A stretch of 53,305 bases of DNA from assembly GCA_013288685.1 (NCBI GenBank), contig JABDBM010000020.1, positions 1-53,305 of the forward strand, given 5' to 3'. The translations under genes were made by a program, and so were the position numbers. Origin of the DNA: Bacteroidota bacterium (GTDB taxonomy: Bacteria > Bacteroidota > Bacteroidia > Sphingobacteriales > Sphingobacteriaceae). The notes beneath the pieces were generated by a model. The model was not told the origin of the DNA and made no database searches. It saw only the letters and a list, made by a program, of their open reading frames with translations. Below, one piece after another: positions 42,727-50,218 of the stretch (position 1 is its first letter; every line of letters begins with the position of its first letter).

Positions 42727-43177
42727 GTTTACCTCCCGTTTTTGATATCAGCTTTGTTTCCTTTATCACAATATCATGACTCATGGCCTTACACATATCA
42801 TAAACCGTTAAAGCAGCTATAGAGGCGCCAACCAATGCTTCCATTTCCACCCCCGTTTTTGCGGTGATAGTCGCGGTACAATCTATCACAACCTCCTCTT
42901 CATCATTTAAACCAATAACAACACTGCAATTATCCAGTCCCAAGGGGTGACAAAGTGGTATCAATTCGCCGGTTTTTTTTGCCGCCATTATCCCTGCAAT
43001 TATTGCAGTTTGAAATACCGAACCTTTTTTGGTTTGCAAATCGCCATCGGTTAAATGCTGCAAAACTTCGGCCGGCAGCGAAACGATACTACGCGCGGTA
43101 GCTGTACGTCGGGTAACTTGCTTTTCGCCGACGTCAACCATGGTCGGGTTACCTTTACTATCCAGGTGACTTAACAT
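42707..43177 (-). CDS. moaC: Cyclic pyranopterin monophosphate synthase
   Basis: A 156-residue MoaC, which turns the MoaA product into cyclic pyranopterin monophosphate. Motifs: 'MVDVGEKQVTRRTATARS', 'AAKKTGELIPLCHPL', 'ATITAKTGVEMEALVGAS' and 'ALTVYDMCKAMSHDIVI'. These hold the Lys, His and Asp residues of the active site. Normal length. It overlaps mobA downstream and is separated from moeA by a GxxExxY gene. Confidence 0.95.
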   Translation of the reverse strand: MLSHLDSKGNPTMVDVGEKQVTRRTATARSIVSLPAEVLQHLTDGDLQTKKGSVFQTAIIAGIMAAKKTGELIPLCHPLGLDNCSVVIGLNDEEEVVIDCTATITAKTGVEMEALVGASIAALTVYDMCKAMSHDIVIKETKLISKTGGKRDFKRA

Positions 43178-43194
43178 TGATTATAATTTTTTAT

Positions 43195-43293
43195 CACAGA
43201 TTTTCAATGATTTTTTTGATTACGCAGATTTTTCGGATAATCTAAAATCATAGAAATCATTCTAATCTGCGATTGAATTTATTACAATCTGTG
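43195..43293. repeat. Palindromic repeat (CACAGATT type) overlapping GxxExxY gene end
   Basis: Two nested inverted pairs: CACAGATT (43195-43202) with AATCTGTG (43286-43293), and CGCAGATT (43223-43230) with AATCTGCG (43264-43271). The right outer arm encodes the last residues of the GxxExxY protein. Repeats of this type occur widely between bacterial genes. Confidence 0.75.
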
Positions 43294-43674
43294 GTTCATA
43301 GCAAATCTTCTAAATAATAAACTCTTCTCTCCAAAGTTTATTAGCAATCCTACTTCAATTTTATAGGCATTCAGATAGTTCAATATCTGACACGTATGCA
43401 GATCAATTAACTCACTCACAGCTTTTATTTCTACCAAAACAATCCCTTCAATTAAAAAATCAACTCTTCTTTTTCCTATTGCATCGGGATAGTCTTTGTA
43501 AAAGATAGGAACCTCAATCTCTTGTTGAAATTTTATCCCTGCTTTATCCAACTCGAGGGCAAGCGCTCTTTGGTATATTATCTCCGGAAATCCGAGACCA
43601 AAAAAAGAATGCACTTGCATAGCGCACCATATTATTTTACCTGTAAGGTCAGAATACTTGTATTCTTCCGCCAT
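43282..43674 (-). CDS. GxxExxY protein (PD-(D/E)XK-like)
   Basis: A 130-residue protein of the GxxExxY family. The name motif is G-F-P-E-I-I-Y in 'FFGLGFPEIIYQRALALEL'. A nuclease-like core follows: Glu in 'IKFQQEIEVPIFYKD', Asp in 'RRVDFLIEGIVLVEIKA' with the E-x-K pair, and 'QILNYLNAYKIEVGLLINFG'. The family has a restriction-endonuclease fold but no established role. It lies within the molybdenum-cofactor cluster between moaC and moeA and is flanked by palindromic DNA, which suggests it was inserted. Its last residues (NHRL) are encoded by a repeat arm. Confidence 0.88.
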   Translation of the reverse strand: MAEEYKYSDLTGKIIWCAMQVHSFFGLGFPEIIYQRALALELDKAGIKFQQEIEVPIFYKDYPDAIGKRRVDFLIEGIVLVEIKAVSELIDLHTCQILNYLNAYKIEVGLLINFGEKSLLFRRFAMNHRL

Positions 43675-43871
43675 AAATTTAACTTGATTTTTAATTGCTG
43701 ATTTTTATCATTACATAGATATCTATTTTCCAATGCAATACTTAAATCGATCATTTTTAGTTGCCAAATTAATTAATCCCCGAAATCAAAACCAAAATAA
43801 TCACCTAAATCATTCTTCATCAGCGATCAAAAAATAATCAGATAAATCCCCTAAATCTGCTTAACCCCGGT

Positions 43872-45065
43872 TCAGAACCGCCATATTTTAAACACCTCGC
43901 CCCGTTTAAACTCATTCTTTTCCAGCGGTAACTCTATAAAGGCATCTGTATCCGCTAAATTAGCAAAATCTCCCGACCCATTGCCTTCAACAGGGCTTGC
44001 CATTAGCTGGCAATATTGGTTATGATGCAACTTTACCTGTGCAAAATATTTAAGCGGATGATGAAAGCTAATCCTGTTATTGAGTACCGCGTACTGCTGC
44101 GGCTTTGCTTTAATGCCTGTTGTTGCCTGTAGCCATGGTAAAAAATACCGGTGCAGGCACATAAAAGTAGCAACCGGGTTACCCGGGAACGCAAATACCA
44201 GCAGGCCTTTGGGGTGTTTGCCAAACCAAAAAGGCTTGCCGGGACGCTGTTTTACTTTATGAAAAAGCATTTCAACCTGTAATTCTTCGAGGGCTTTTGG
44301 GATGTAATCAAATTTACCCATGGAAACGCCGCCGCTTAATAAGATTACATCATAATTTTCAATACAGGTTTTCAATTGCCGTTTGATAACTTCCGGATCA
44401 TCGGGGATGTGGAGTACTGCGGCGTCAATGCCATGTTGCTTTAAAACTGCAGCAACGGTGTATCCGTTTGAACGCCTTATTTGGTAAGGCGATGGCGTGT
44501 CGGCTACTTCAACCAGTTCATTACCTGATGATAGCACCGCTATTTTGGGCAGCTTTTTCACCCTCAGCTCCGTTTCGCCAACGGAGGCAATAAGTCCAAT
44601 AAGCGCGGGAGTAATAACGCTGCCAATACCGGCCACCACGTCGTGCTGTTTTTTATCGTTGCCTTTATAATGTATGTTTTGTCCTTTTTTTATTTCGTTG
44701 GTAACCAGGGTAGCCAGGCCGGCCCTTAGTTCAAGGTCTTCGTAACGGATAACGGTATCGGCTGTTGAGGGCAATATGGCGCCCGTCATAATTTCAATGC
44801 ACTCGTGCGGCTCTTCAATATCTATGGGACTATCGCCTGCGGCTTGTGTAGTTTTTATTCGAAAAGTACTGATGCCGCCCTGAATGGCTTCGTAGTTTAC
44901 TGCTATGCCATCCATGGTCACCCTGTCGAACGGGGGCAGGTCCCGGTCAGCTTTAATATCTTCGGCAAGTACCCTGCCCAGGGCCATTTCGAAAGGGATG
45001 ATTTCGGCACCGTAGTCAGTTATTTGAGCGAATATTATTTTTTCAGCTTCTTCAACTGTAATCAT
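43872..45065 (-). CDS. moeA: Molybdopterin molybdenumtransferase
   Basis: MoeA inserts molybdate into adenylylated molybdopterin. I take ATG 45065 (MITVEEAEKIIFAQI), the usual MoeA start, giving 397 residues; the longer frame to 45146 would overlap moaA. Motifs: 'LGRVLAEDIKADRDLPPFDR', 'MDGIAVNYEAI', 'CIEIMTGAILPSTADTV', 'ILLSGGVSMGKFDY' and 'VFAFPGNPVATFMCLHRY'. All expected domains are present. It starts 34 bases after moaA on the same strand, so the two probably share a transcript. Confidence 0.93.
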   Translation of the reverse strand: MITVEEAEKIIFAQITDYGAEIIPFEMALGRVLAEDIKADRDLPPFDRVTMDGIAVNYEAIQGGISTFRIKTTQAAGDSPIDIEEPHECIEIMTGAILPSTADTVIRYEDLELRAGLATLVTNEIKKGQNIHYKGNDKKQHDVVAGIGSVITPALIGLIASVGETELRVKKLPKIAVLSSGNELVEVADTPSPYQIRRSNGYTVAAVLKQHGIDAAVLHIPDDPEVIKRQLKTCIENYDVILLSGGVSMGKFDYIPKALEELQVEMLFHKVKQRPGKPFWFGKHPKGLLVFAFPGNPVATFMCLHRYFLPWLQATTGIKAKPQQYAVLNNRISFHHPLKYFAQVKLHHNQYCQLMASPVEGNGSGDFANLADTDAFIELPLEKNEFKRGEVFKIWRF

Positions 45066-45099
45066 TTGGTTAAACGTTTTATAAATAGATGATGTATTA

Positions 45100-46089
45100 T
45101 TATCCGCCAATGGTTGCCATCGATTCATGAACACCATTGTGCTCAACTCTAAGGTTTTCGGCTTCCCAGCCGTCCCTTGCGCGGTTATTAAAAGCTTTTA
45201 GCAGTGTTTCTTCCAACTCGCTATCGGTAGTTCCGTTGCGTATTAAATCTTTAATATTTAGCACCCCGGCATCATATAAACAAGTTTTCAATCCGCCCTC
45301 TGGTGTAATACGGATACGGTTACAGGTGCCGCAAAAAGTGCGCGAATAAGCCGCAATTACCCCAATGCTACCTTTATGATTCGGAATTTGATAATTATAC
45401 GATGTAGAAAATGCCATATCCGGTATCTTTTGGATATTGCCGTACACGTTCTTTATTTCATCCAATATCCGGATATAATCCCATTTTAAACCACCATAAA
45501 CATGCCCGTCGCCATTAAAAGGCATTTCCTCAATAAAACGAACGCTTACCGGCAAATCTTTGGTAAGCTGAACCAGCGGGATAATGTCATCGGTGTTTTT
45601 GCCATCCATTACAACGGCATTAATCTTTACTTCAATATCATGTTTCAGCAACTCGTGGAGTGTTTGCATTACATTAGCAAATTCGTCGCGCCCGGTAATG
45701 CTGAAGAACCGGTTGGCGTCTAAAGTATCTAAACTCAGATTTACCGATTTTATGCCTATCTTTTTTAATTCTGGGACATAAGAAGCAGTTAAAACGCCGT
45801 TGGTAGTGATCGTCAATTCATTTAACCCGGGCAACTGCGAAACGGCGGTTAAAAACCGCATTATATCCTTACGCACAAAAGGCTCACCACCGGTGATGCG
45901 TATCTTTTCGATGCCCATTTTTACCAATAGCGAACAGGTTTGCAGCATTTCCTCATACGTCATGAGTTCTTTTCGCGAGAGCCAGTTCAAACCTTCTTCT
46001 GGCATACAATAAAAGCAGCGCAGGTTGCACCGGTCGGTTACCGCCAACCGCAGATAGTTAATTTTTCGTCCGTGGTTATCTAATAGCAA
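45100..46089 (-). CDS. moaA: GTP 3',8-cyclase
   Basis: A 329-residue radical-SAM enzyme that starts molybdenum-cofactor synthesis from GTP. The first 4Fe-4S cluster motif is 'VTDRCNLRCFYCMPEEGLNW' (C-x3-C-x2-C), with 'IRITGGEPFVRKDI' for SAM binding. The C-terminal cluster is in 'FCGTCNRIRITPEGGLKTCL'. The protein ends ATIGG, the Gly-Gly tail needed for activity. First gene of the minus-strand cluster and divergent from the mocA-like gene 101 bases away. Confidence 0.96.
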   Translation of the reverse strand: MLLDNHGRKINYLRLAVTDRCNLRCFYCMPEEGLNWLSRKELMTYEEMLQTCSLLVKMGIEKIRITGGEPFVRKDIMRFLTAVSQLPGLNELTITTNGVLTASYVPELKKIGIKSVNLSLDTLDANRFFSITGRDEFANVMQTLHELLKHDIEVKINAVVMDGKNTDDIIPLVQLTKDLPVSVRFIEEMPFNGDGHVYGGLKWDYIRILDEIKNVYGNIQKIPDMAFSTSYNYQIPNHKGSIGVIAAYSRTFCGTCNRIRITPEGGLKTCLYDAGVLNIKDLIRNGTTDSELEETLLKAFNNRARDGWEAENLRVEHNGVHESMATIGG

Positions 46090-46137
46090 TTGTTAATCTT
46101 TTTAGTGTAAAAGTAAATAATAGAAATTAGCGGATTG

Positions 46138-46167
46138 TTTGTTAAATGTACTTTTTATGTTACTTTG
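46138..46167 (+). promoter_or_regulatory. Likely promoter of the MocA-like gene
   Basis: TTTG (46138-46141), 18 bases, then TTACTTTG (46160-46167), one base away from TAnnTTTG. The leader would be about 18 bases before ATG 46191. Confidence 0.4.
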
Positions 46168-46190
46168 ACTAAGGTAATATACGAAAATTA

Positions 46191-46763
46191 ATGACAGCTA
46201 TCATCATCCTTGCTGCGGGCGCCTCTACACGACTTGGTTCGGCGAAACAGAATTTATTGTTTGAAGGAAAAACATTGCTGCAGCGAGCGATGGAAACGGC
46301 CATAGCATCGGGCTGTAACCCAGTAATAGTTACTTTAGGAGCAAATGCTGAAGTGATCAAGCCAACGTTGAAGAGCTTCAAAATAAGGATTATTTATAAT
46401 GAAGACTGGCAGGAGGGCATGGCATCATCTATCAGGCTAAGTATCGGGATGTTAAAAAAGCTCGCTCCGGATGCAGACTCGGTGATATTGATGCTTTGCG
46501 ATCAGCCTTTTGTGGACGAATCAGTGCTTAACCAGCTTATCGGGGAAAAAACAAAAAACGGGATTATTGCCGCGACCTATAATAAGACCATTGGTGTACC
46601 TGTATTATTTGATCAAAAATATTTTGATGAATTGCTTTTACTGAAAGGGCAGGAGGGGGCAAAAAAGTTGTTGATGAAGTTTGCTGATGATGTGTTACCT
46701 GTTCCGTTTCCCTTAGGGGCTGTTGATATTGATACGGTTGAGGATTACGAGCACTTGAAATAA
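46191..46763 (+). CDS. MocA-like molybdenum cofactor nucleotidyltransferase
   Basis: A 190-residue NTP-transferase related to MocA, the CTP:molybdopterin cytidylyltransferase. It has 'IIILAAGASTRLGSAKQNLL' (nucleotide binding), 'MASSIRLSIGMLKK', 'SVILMLCDQPFVDE' and a final 'VDIDTVEDYEHL'. The 'RLGSAKQ' loop is like MocA rather than MobA. Such enzymes make the cytosine form used by xanthine-dehydrogenase-type enzymes. It is divergent from moaA and probably shares its control region. IspD-like enzymes share the fold, but the setting favours molybdenum cofactor. Confidence 0.85.
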   Translation: MTAIIILAAGASTRLGSAKQNLLFEGKTLLQRAMETAIASGCNPVIVTLGANAEVIKPTLKSFKIRIIYNEDWQEGMASSIRLSIGMLKKLAPDADSVILMLCDQPFVDESVLNQLIGEKTKNGIIAATYNKTIGVPVLFDQKYFDELLLLKGQEGAKKLLMKFADDVLPVPFPLGAVDIDTVEDYEHLK

Positions 46764-46807
46764 AGGAGATATGTTTGAGATGCCTACTGAAACCATGCCG
46801 CCGATTT

Positions 46808-46941
46808 CGGCTAAAGCCCCTGGTTGTTATTTATATTAGTCCGTCGGCTAAAGCCAGACGGCAATGAAGAGAATCGAACTTTTATCATTGCCGTTCCTTT
46901 TAAGGAACGGGTTTATATTGAAGATGTAAAGGCTTTAGCCG
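46808..46941. repeat. Composite palindromic repeat (CGGCTAAAGCC type)
   Basis: CGGCTAAAGCC occurs at 46808-46818 and 46845-46855, and inverted at 46931-46941. Inside lie ACGGCAATGA (46858-46867) with TCATTGCCGT (46885-46894), and a palindrome CCGTTCCTT/AAGGAACGG (46891-46899 and 46902-46910). It fills the space between the convergent mocA-like gene and the small partner of the zeta kinase. Elements with these words are common in Sphingobacteriaceae. Confidence 0.8.
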
Positions 46942-47009
46942 CAATTAGAGGGGGGATTGCGACAAACCATCCGTGTAGGGGGGTGAAAGCAAAGAAAAAA
47001 CTTGTTCTA

Positions 47010-47207
47010 TTAGACAGTTTCTTTCGGAAGTGTTTTCAAGAGTTCCTTTGCAGGAACAGACTTCACATTGCCTTTGCCATCACTCACTACCAAACTTTCA
47101 CCTTTAGCGGCTGAAGTTTCCACCAATTTGCGAAGTGCCTTATTTACGCCGCCTAACACTTTTTCGGCAAATTCGTCCAATTCAGTACTTTTAGTTTGAA
47201 CTATCAT
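47010..47207 (-). CDS. Small partner protein of the zeta-type kinase
   Basis: A 65-residue basic and helical protein (start MIVQTKSTELDEFAEKVLGG). 'VNKALRKLVETSAAKGESLV' and 'KGNVKSVPAKELLK' look like a small DNA-binding or antitoxin-type protein. It overlaps the end of the zeta-like gene by 17 bases, so it is translated with it. An antitoxin role is an inference from context; the order, toxin first, is the reverse of the usual one. Confidence 0.6.
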   Translation of the reverse strand: MIVQTKSTELDEFAEKVLGGVNKALRKLVETSAAKGESLVVSDGKGNVKSVPAKELLKTLPKETV

Positions 47208-47775
47208 GGCTTTGTTTTAAAATAATATCCCAAATATCGCTACTAATTATTGATTCTCCCAATTCAGTCGAAAACTGCGCAACAACTTCTGATGGCACGC
47301 TCACATTATTCATTACAAGCGACTTGTCACAAATGGGAATATATAATTCCACCAAATTCTTTATTCCTCTGTAGTATCTTCTTTCAATAACATCAATTGG
47401 TATGTTGTGTCCGCCCTCACTCACACGTTTTGCGACACGGTCATATGCAGTATTTGGAGAGTCAAGCCAAAAATACAACAGGGTCACTTTATAACCTGCT
47501 CCCTGCGCCTTCTTCACAAAAGGTACGTAACTTCTGGTAGCCAGTGTAGTCTCCAAAGCAAAATCAGTGCCTTCTTTCAGAAGTTCATTAATCCGGTTTA
47601 ACATTATCCGGCCTGCTTCTAAAGCTACACTTTCGGGATTAAACGGCGAAATACCGGCTGCAATGTTATCTGCGTTAACAAACTCCCTGCAGTCCAGTAT
47701 TTCGGGTAGTATGGTATAGCTTGCCGTGGTTTTACCTGCTCCATTACATCCTGCAATAATATACAAGTTTGCCAT
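47191..47775 (-). CDS. Zeta-toxin-like P-loop kinase
   Basis: A 194-residue P-loop protein of the zeta toxin/AAA_33 group. Walker A is GCNGAGKT (9-16). Asp36 in 'FVNADNIAAGISPFNPESVA' fits the catalytic Asp of zeta kinases, and Arg/Thr in 'FALETTLATRSYVPF' and 'RVAKRVSEGGHNIPIDVIERRYY' fit the substrate and lid regions. Zeta toxins phosphorylate UDP-N-acetylglucosamine and stall peptidoglycan synthesis. It could instead be a related small-molecule kinase. The small downstream gene is its likely partner. Confidence 0.8.
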   Translation of the reverse strand: MANLYIIAGCNGAGKTTASYTILPEILDCREFVNADNIAAGISPFNPESVALEAGRIMLNRINELLKEGTDFALETTLATRSYVPFVKKAQGAGYKVTLLYFWLDSPNTAYDRVAKRVSEGGHNIPIDVIERRYYRGIKNLVELYIPICDKSLVMNNVSVPSEVVAQFSTELGESIISSDIWDIILKQSHDSSN

Positions 47776-47813
47776 GTATTAATTGATTAGGTTAAGGCCC
47801 GCAATCTACCAAA

Positions 47814-48992
47814 TTACTTTTGTACCGAAAATTGGTAGATAGTAACCGTTTTATAGGTTTCGCCGGGCTTTAATTCAGTAGTTGGAAATTGCGGCTGGTT
47901 TGGCGAATCGGGGTAGTGTTGGGTTTCCAGGCAAAATCCGGTACGGTGATCGTCTTTCGCCCAGCCGATTATCGTATTGGCACCAGCCATAAAGTTACCG
48001 CTGTAAAATTGTATACCCGGTTCGTCGGTAAATACCTGCAATTTTATCCCACTTTTATCGCCTGTTACTGTGGCTATTGGCGTGGTGATGTCATGTTTAT
48101 CCAATACAAAATTATGATCGTAACCATGGCCGTTGGCAATCTGGTCGTTTTTATCATTTATCCGGCTGCCAATGGTTGTAGGCTTGCTAAAATCAAAAGG
48201 CGTACCTGCCACTGCTTCAATTTTGCCTGTAGGTATCAATGTGGTATCAACGGGAGTATAATTAGCAGCGCTTAGTTGCAGGGTATGGTTTAAAATAGTG
48301 CCGCTGCCAATCCCGTTAAGGTTAAAGTACGAGTGATTGGTTAAATTTACCACTGTTTTTTTATCGGTTGTTGCTTCGTAGCTTATTTTAATGGCGTTAT
48401 CATCGGTAAGCTCGTAGGTTACTTTACAGGTAAGGTTGCCGGGGTAGCCTTCTTCCATATCTGGTGAAAGGTAGGTGAGCTCAACTGTTTGACCGTTTAC
48501 TTGTTTGCCATCCCAAACTACATCGTTAAAGCCTTTTTTGCCACCATGCAGGGAGTTCGGTTTGTTATTGATAAACAGGTCATATGGCTTGCCATCCAAC
48601 ACAAAATGACCTTTGGCAATGCGATTGCCATAACGACCAATGGTTGCCCCAAAGAACGATGAAAGCGCTTTTTTGTAACCTGCAATAGCATCAAAACCTA
48701 TTACAACATCGGTTAATTTGCCACTCTTATCGGGCACTAAAACACTTATTAAATGGCCGCCATAATTGGTAACAGCAGCCTGCACGCCGTTTTTATTTTT
48801 CAACGTGTAAAAGTGTGTTTGTTTGCCGTCGATAGTTTGTTCAAAGCCTGCTGCGGGCGGTAAAGTTGCATTTTGAGTACTGTCTGTCATAGTAGCGGAA
48901 GAAGTTTTGCCTGCCGGTTGACTACATGCTGAAAGCGACATAACAATAGCGGGCAAAAGGATTGCTGATAAGTTTTTAAATGATAAATTCAT
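47814..48992 (-). CDS. galM: Aldose 1-epimerase, lipoprotein form
   Basis: A 392-residue mutarotase that interconverts alpha and beta anomers of sugars. The signal ends in a lipobox (L-S-A-C, Cys23), so it is lipid-anchored in the envelope. Substrate and catalytic motifs: 'TNYGGHLISVLVPDKSG', 'GATIGRYGNRIAKG', 'NLTNHSYFNLNG' (His), 'YDHNFVLD' and the catalytic Glu in 'GFCLETQHYPDSPNQP'. It is downstream of two glycosidase genes on the same strand, consistent with processing of released sugars. Confidence 0.94.
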   Translation of the reverse strand: MNLSFKNLSAILLPAIVMSLSACSQPAGKTSSATMTDSTQNATLPPAAGFEQTIDGKQTHFYTLKNKNGVQAAVTNYGGHLISVLVPDKSGKLTDVVIGFDAIAGYKKALSSFFGATIGRYGNRIAKGHFVLDGKPYDLFINNKPNSLHGGKKGFNDVVWDGKQVNGQTVELTYLSPDMEEGYPGNLTCKVTYELTDDNAIKISYEATTDKKTVVNLTNHSYFNLNGIGSGTILNHTLQLSAANYTPVDTTLIPTGKIEAVAGTPFDFSKPTTIGSRINDKNDQIANGHGYDHNFVLDKHDITTPIATVTGDKSGIKLQVFTDEPGIQFYSGNFMAGANTIIGWAKDDHRTGFCLETQHYPDSPNQPQFPTTELKPGETYKTVTIYQFSVQK

Positions 48993-49068
48993 TGGTGACG
49001 AAATTAGGTTATTGATTTTGTTTTAAATAATATAAAATATACAAAATATAGCTTTAAAAGCATAATTG

Positions 49069-50142
49069 TTACAGTCCGTTCAATTGTTTTATCAGGTTGG
49101 TTTCTTCTTGTTTATAGGGTGTTCCGTCTTTCCTGAAAACATCATGAAACCACAATTTAGGTTCCGATCCGTCGGGCATGGGGGTATCCCAGGCATAAAT
49201 AGTGTTGGTTTTTCCGCTTACAAAGCCCCAGTTAATGGCGCCCACATTTTCCTTCTTCAACATAGGCATGGTGTTTTCAAAAGTACTGCCCCGTGGACGG
49301 GCCATATATTCGGTACAAATGAGCGGGCGGTCATACAGTTTTAACAGTTTTATTGCAATTTGGTGTTTGTCGGGCGTATCATAATCATGATAGGTAATTA
49401 CATCTGAGTTTTTAAGCTGAATTTTGTTCAGCATCTCCAGGTCCCAATTCCATAAACCAACACTTAATGGTTGATCCGGGCGGATGGCTTGCGCCCAGGA
49501 AAATACCCTGGTTAGTAAACGTGCCGAGACTTCGCTCTTTTTCCCATTGCCCGGTTCGTTATATAAATCCCATAGTAATATGCGGTTATCGTGTTTAAAC
49601 GAAGTTAATATATCATCCACATATGTTTTTAACTCAAAAAAATCGTCGGGTGTAGTTAACGTTCTGCCAGGGTCCTGCATCCAGCCTGAATTATGGATAC
49701 CTGGTTTTGGATCAGGCTGTTTGCCGGTTTTGGGGTTGGTATTCCAGCAATCATCAAAAAAAACAAAAATGGTTTGGATATGATGTTTATCAGCGATGGC
49801 CAGGTATTTATTCATCCGTTCCTTAAAGCCTTTTGGGTCTGCTTTCCAGGCAACGCTGTGCAAAAAAACGCGCATGGCATTAAATCCTATCCCCTGGGCA
49901 TAGCCCAGTTCACGGTCGATGGTTTCGGGGTCGAATGTATCCGCCTGCCACATTTCCAATTGATTTATGGCTGTGCTGGGGATAAAATCGGAACCGTTTA
50001 TCCATTTATGCTGTGCATACCAGGCATTGGCTTTTGCCGCCGACCAAATTTTGGGTGCATTATTTTTTGACTGCTGCGCGTTGCCGGTCACAAAAGCGAG
50101 CATGAGCAATGACGCAATTAGAAAAGTGATTTTAATTCTCAT
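49069..50142 (-). CDS. Secreted GH5-like glycosidase
   Basis: A 357-residue protein with signal peptide MRIKITFLIASLLMLAFVTGNA. The (beta/alpha)8 glycosidase fold of clan GH-A is supported by 'GFNAMRVFLHSVAWKADPKG', the acid/base N195-E196 in 'LLWDLYNEPGNG', and the nucleophile Glu278 in 'RPLICTEYMARPRG'. It probably cleaves beta-linked plant or microbial polysaccharide; the exact substrate cannot be given. It lies between a GH13 gene (76 bases upstream of its start) and galM. Confidence 0.85.
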   Translation of the reverse strand: MRIKITFLIASLLMLAFVTGNAQQSKNNAPKIWSAAKANAWYAQHKWINGSDFIPSTAINQLEMWQADTFDPETIDRELGYAQGIGFNAMRVFLHSVAWKADPKGFKERMNKYLAIADKHHIQTIFVFFDDCWNTNPKTGKQPDPKPGIHNSGWMQDPGRTLTTPDDFFELKTYVDDILTSFKHDNRILLWDLYNEPGNGKKSEVSARLLTRVFSWAQAIRPDQPLSVGLWNWDLEMLNKIQLKNSDVITYHDYDTPDKHQIAIKLLKLYDRPLICTEYMARPRGSTFENTMPMLKKENVGAINWGFVSGKTNTIYAWDTPMPDGSEPKLWFHDVFRKDGTPYKQEETNLIKQLNGL

Positions 50143-50218
50143 CAGAATTTAATAATAGGTGTTAATGGTTGGCCTTAAAGGTGCAAAAAATGACTGTCTT
50201 TATTACATTTTTTAATAA

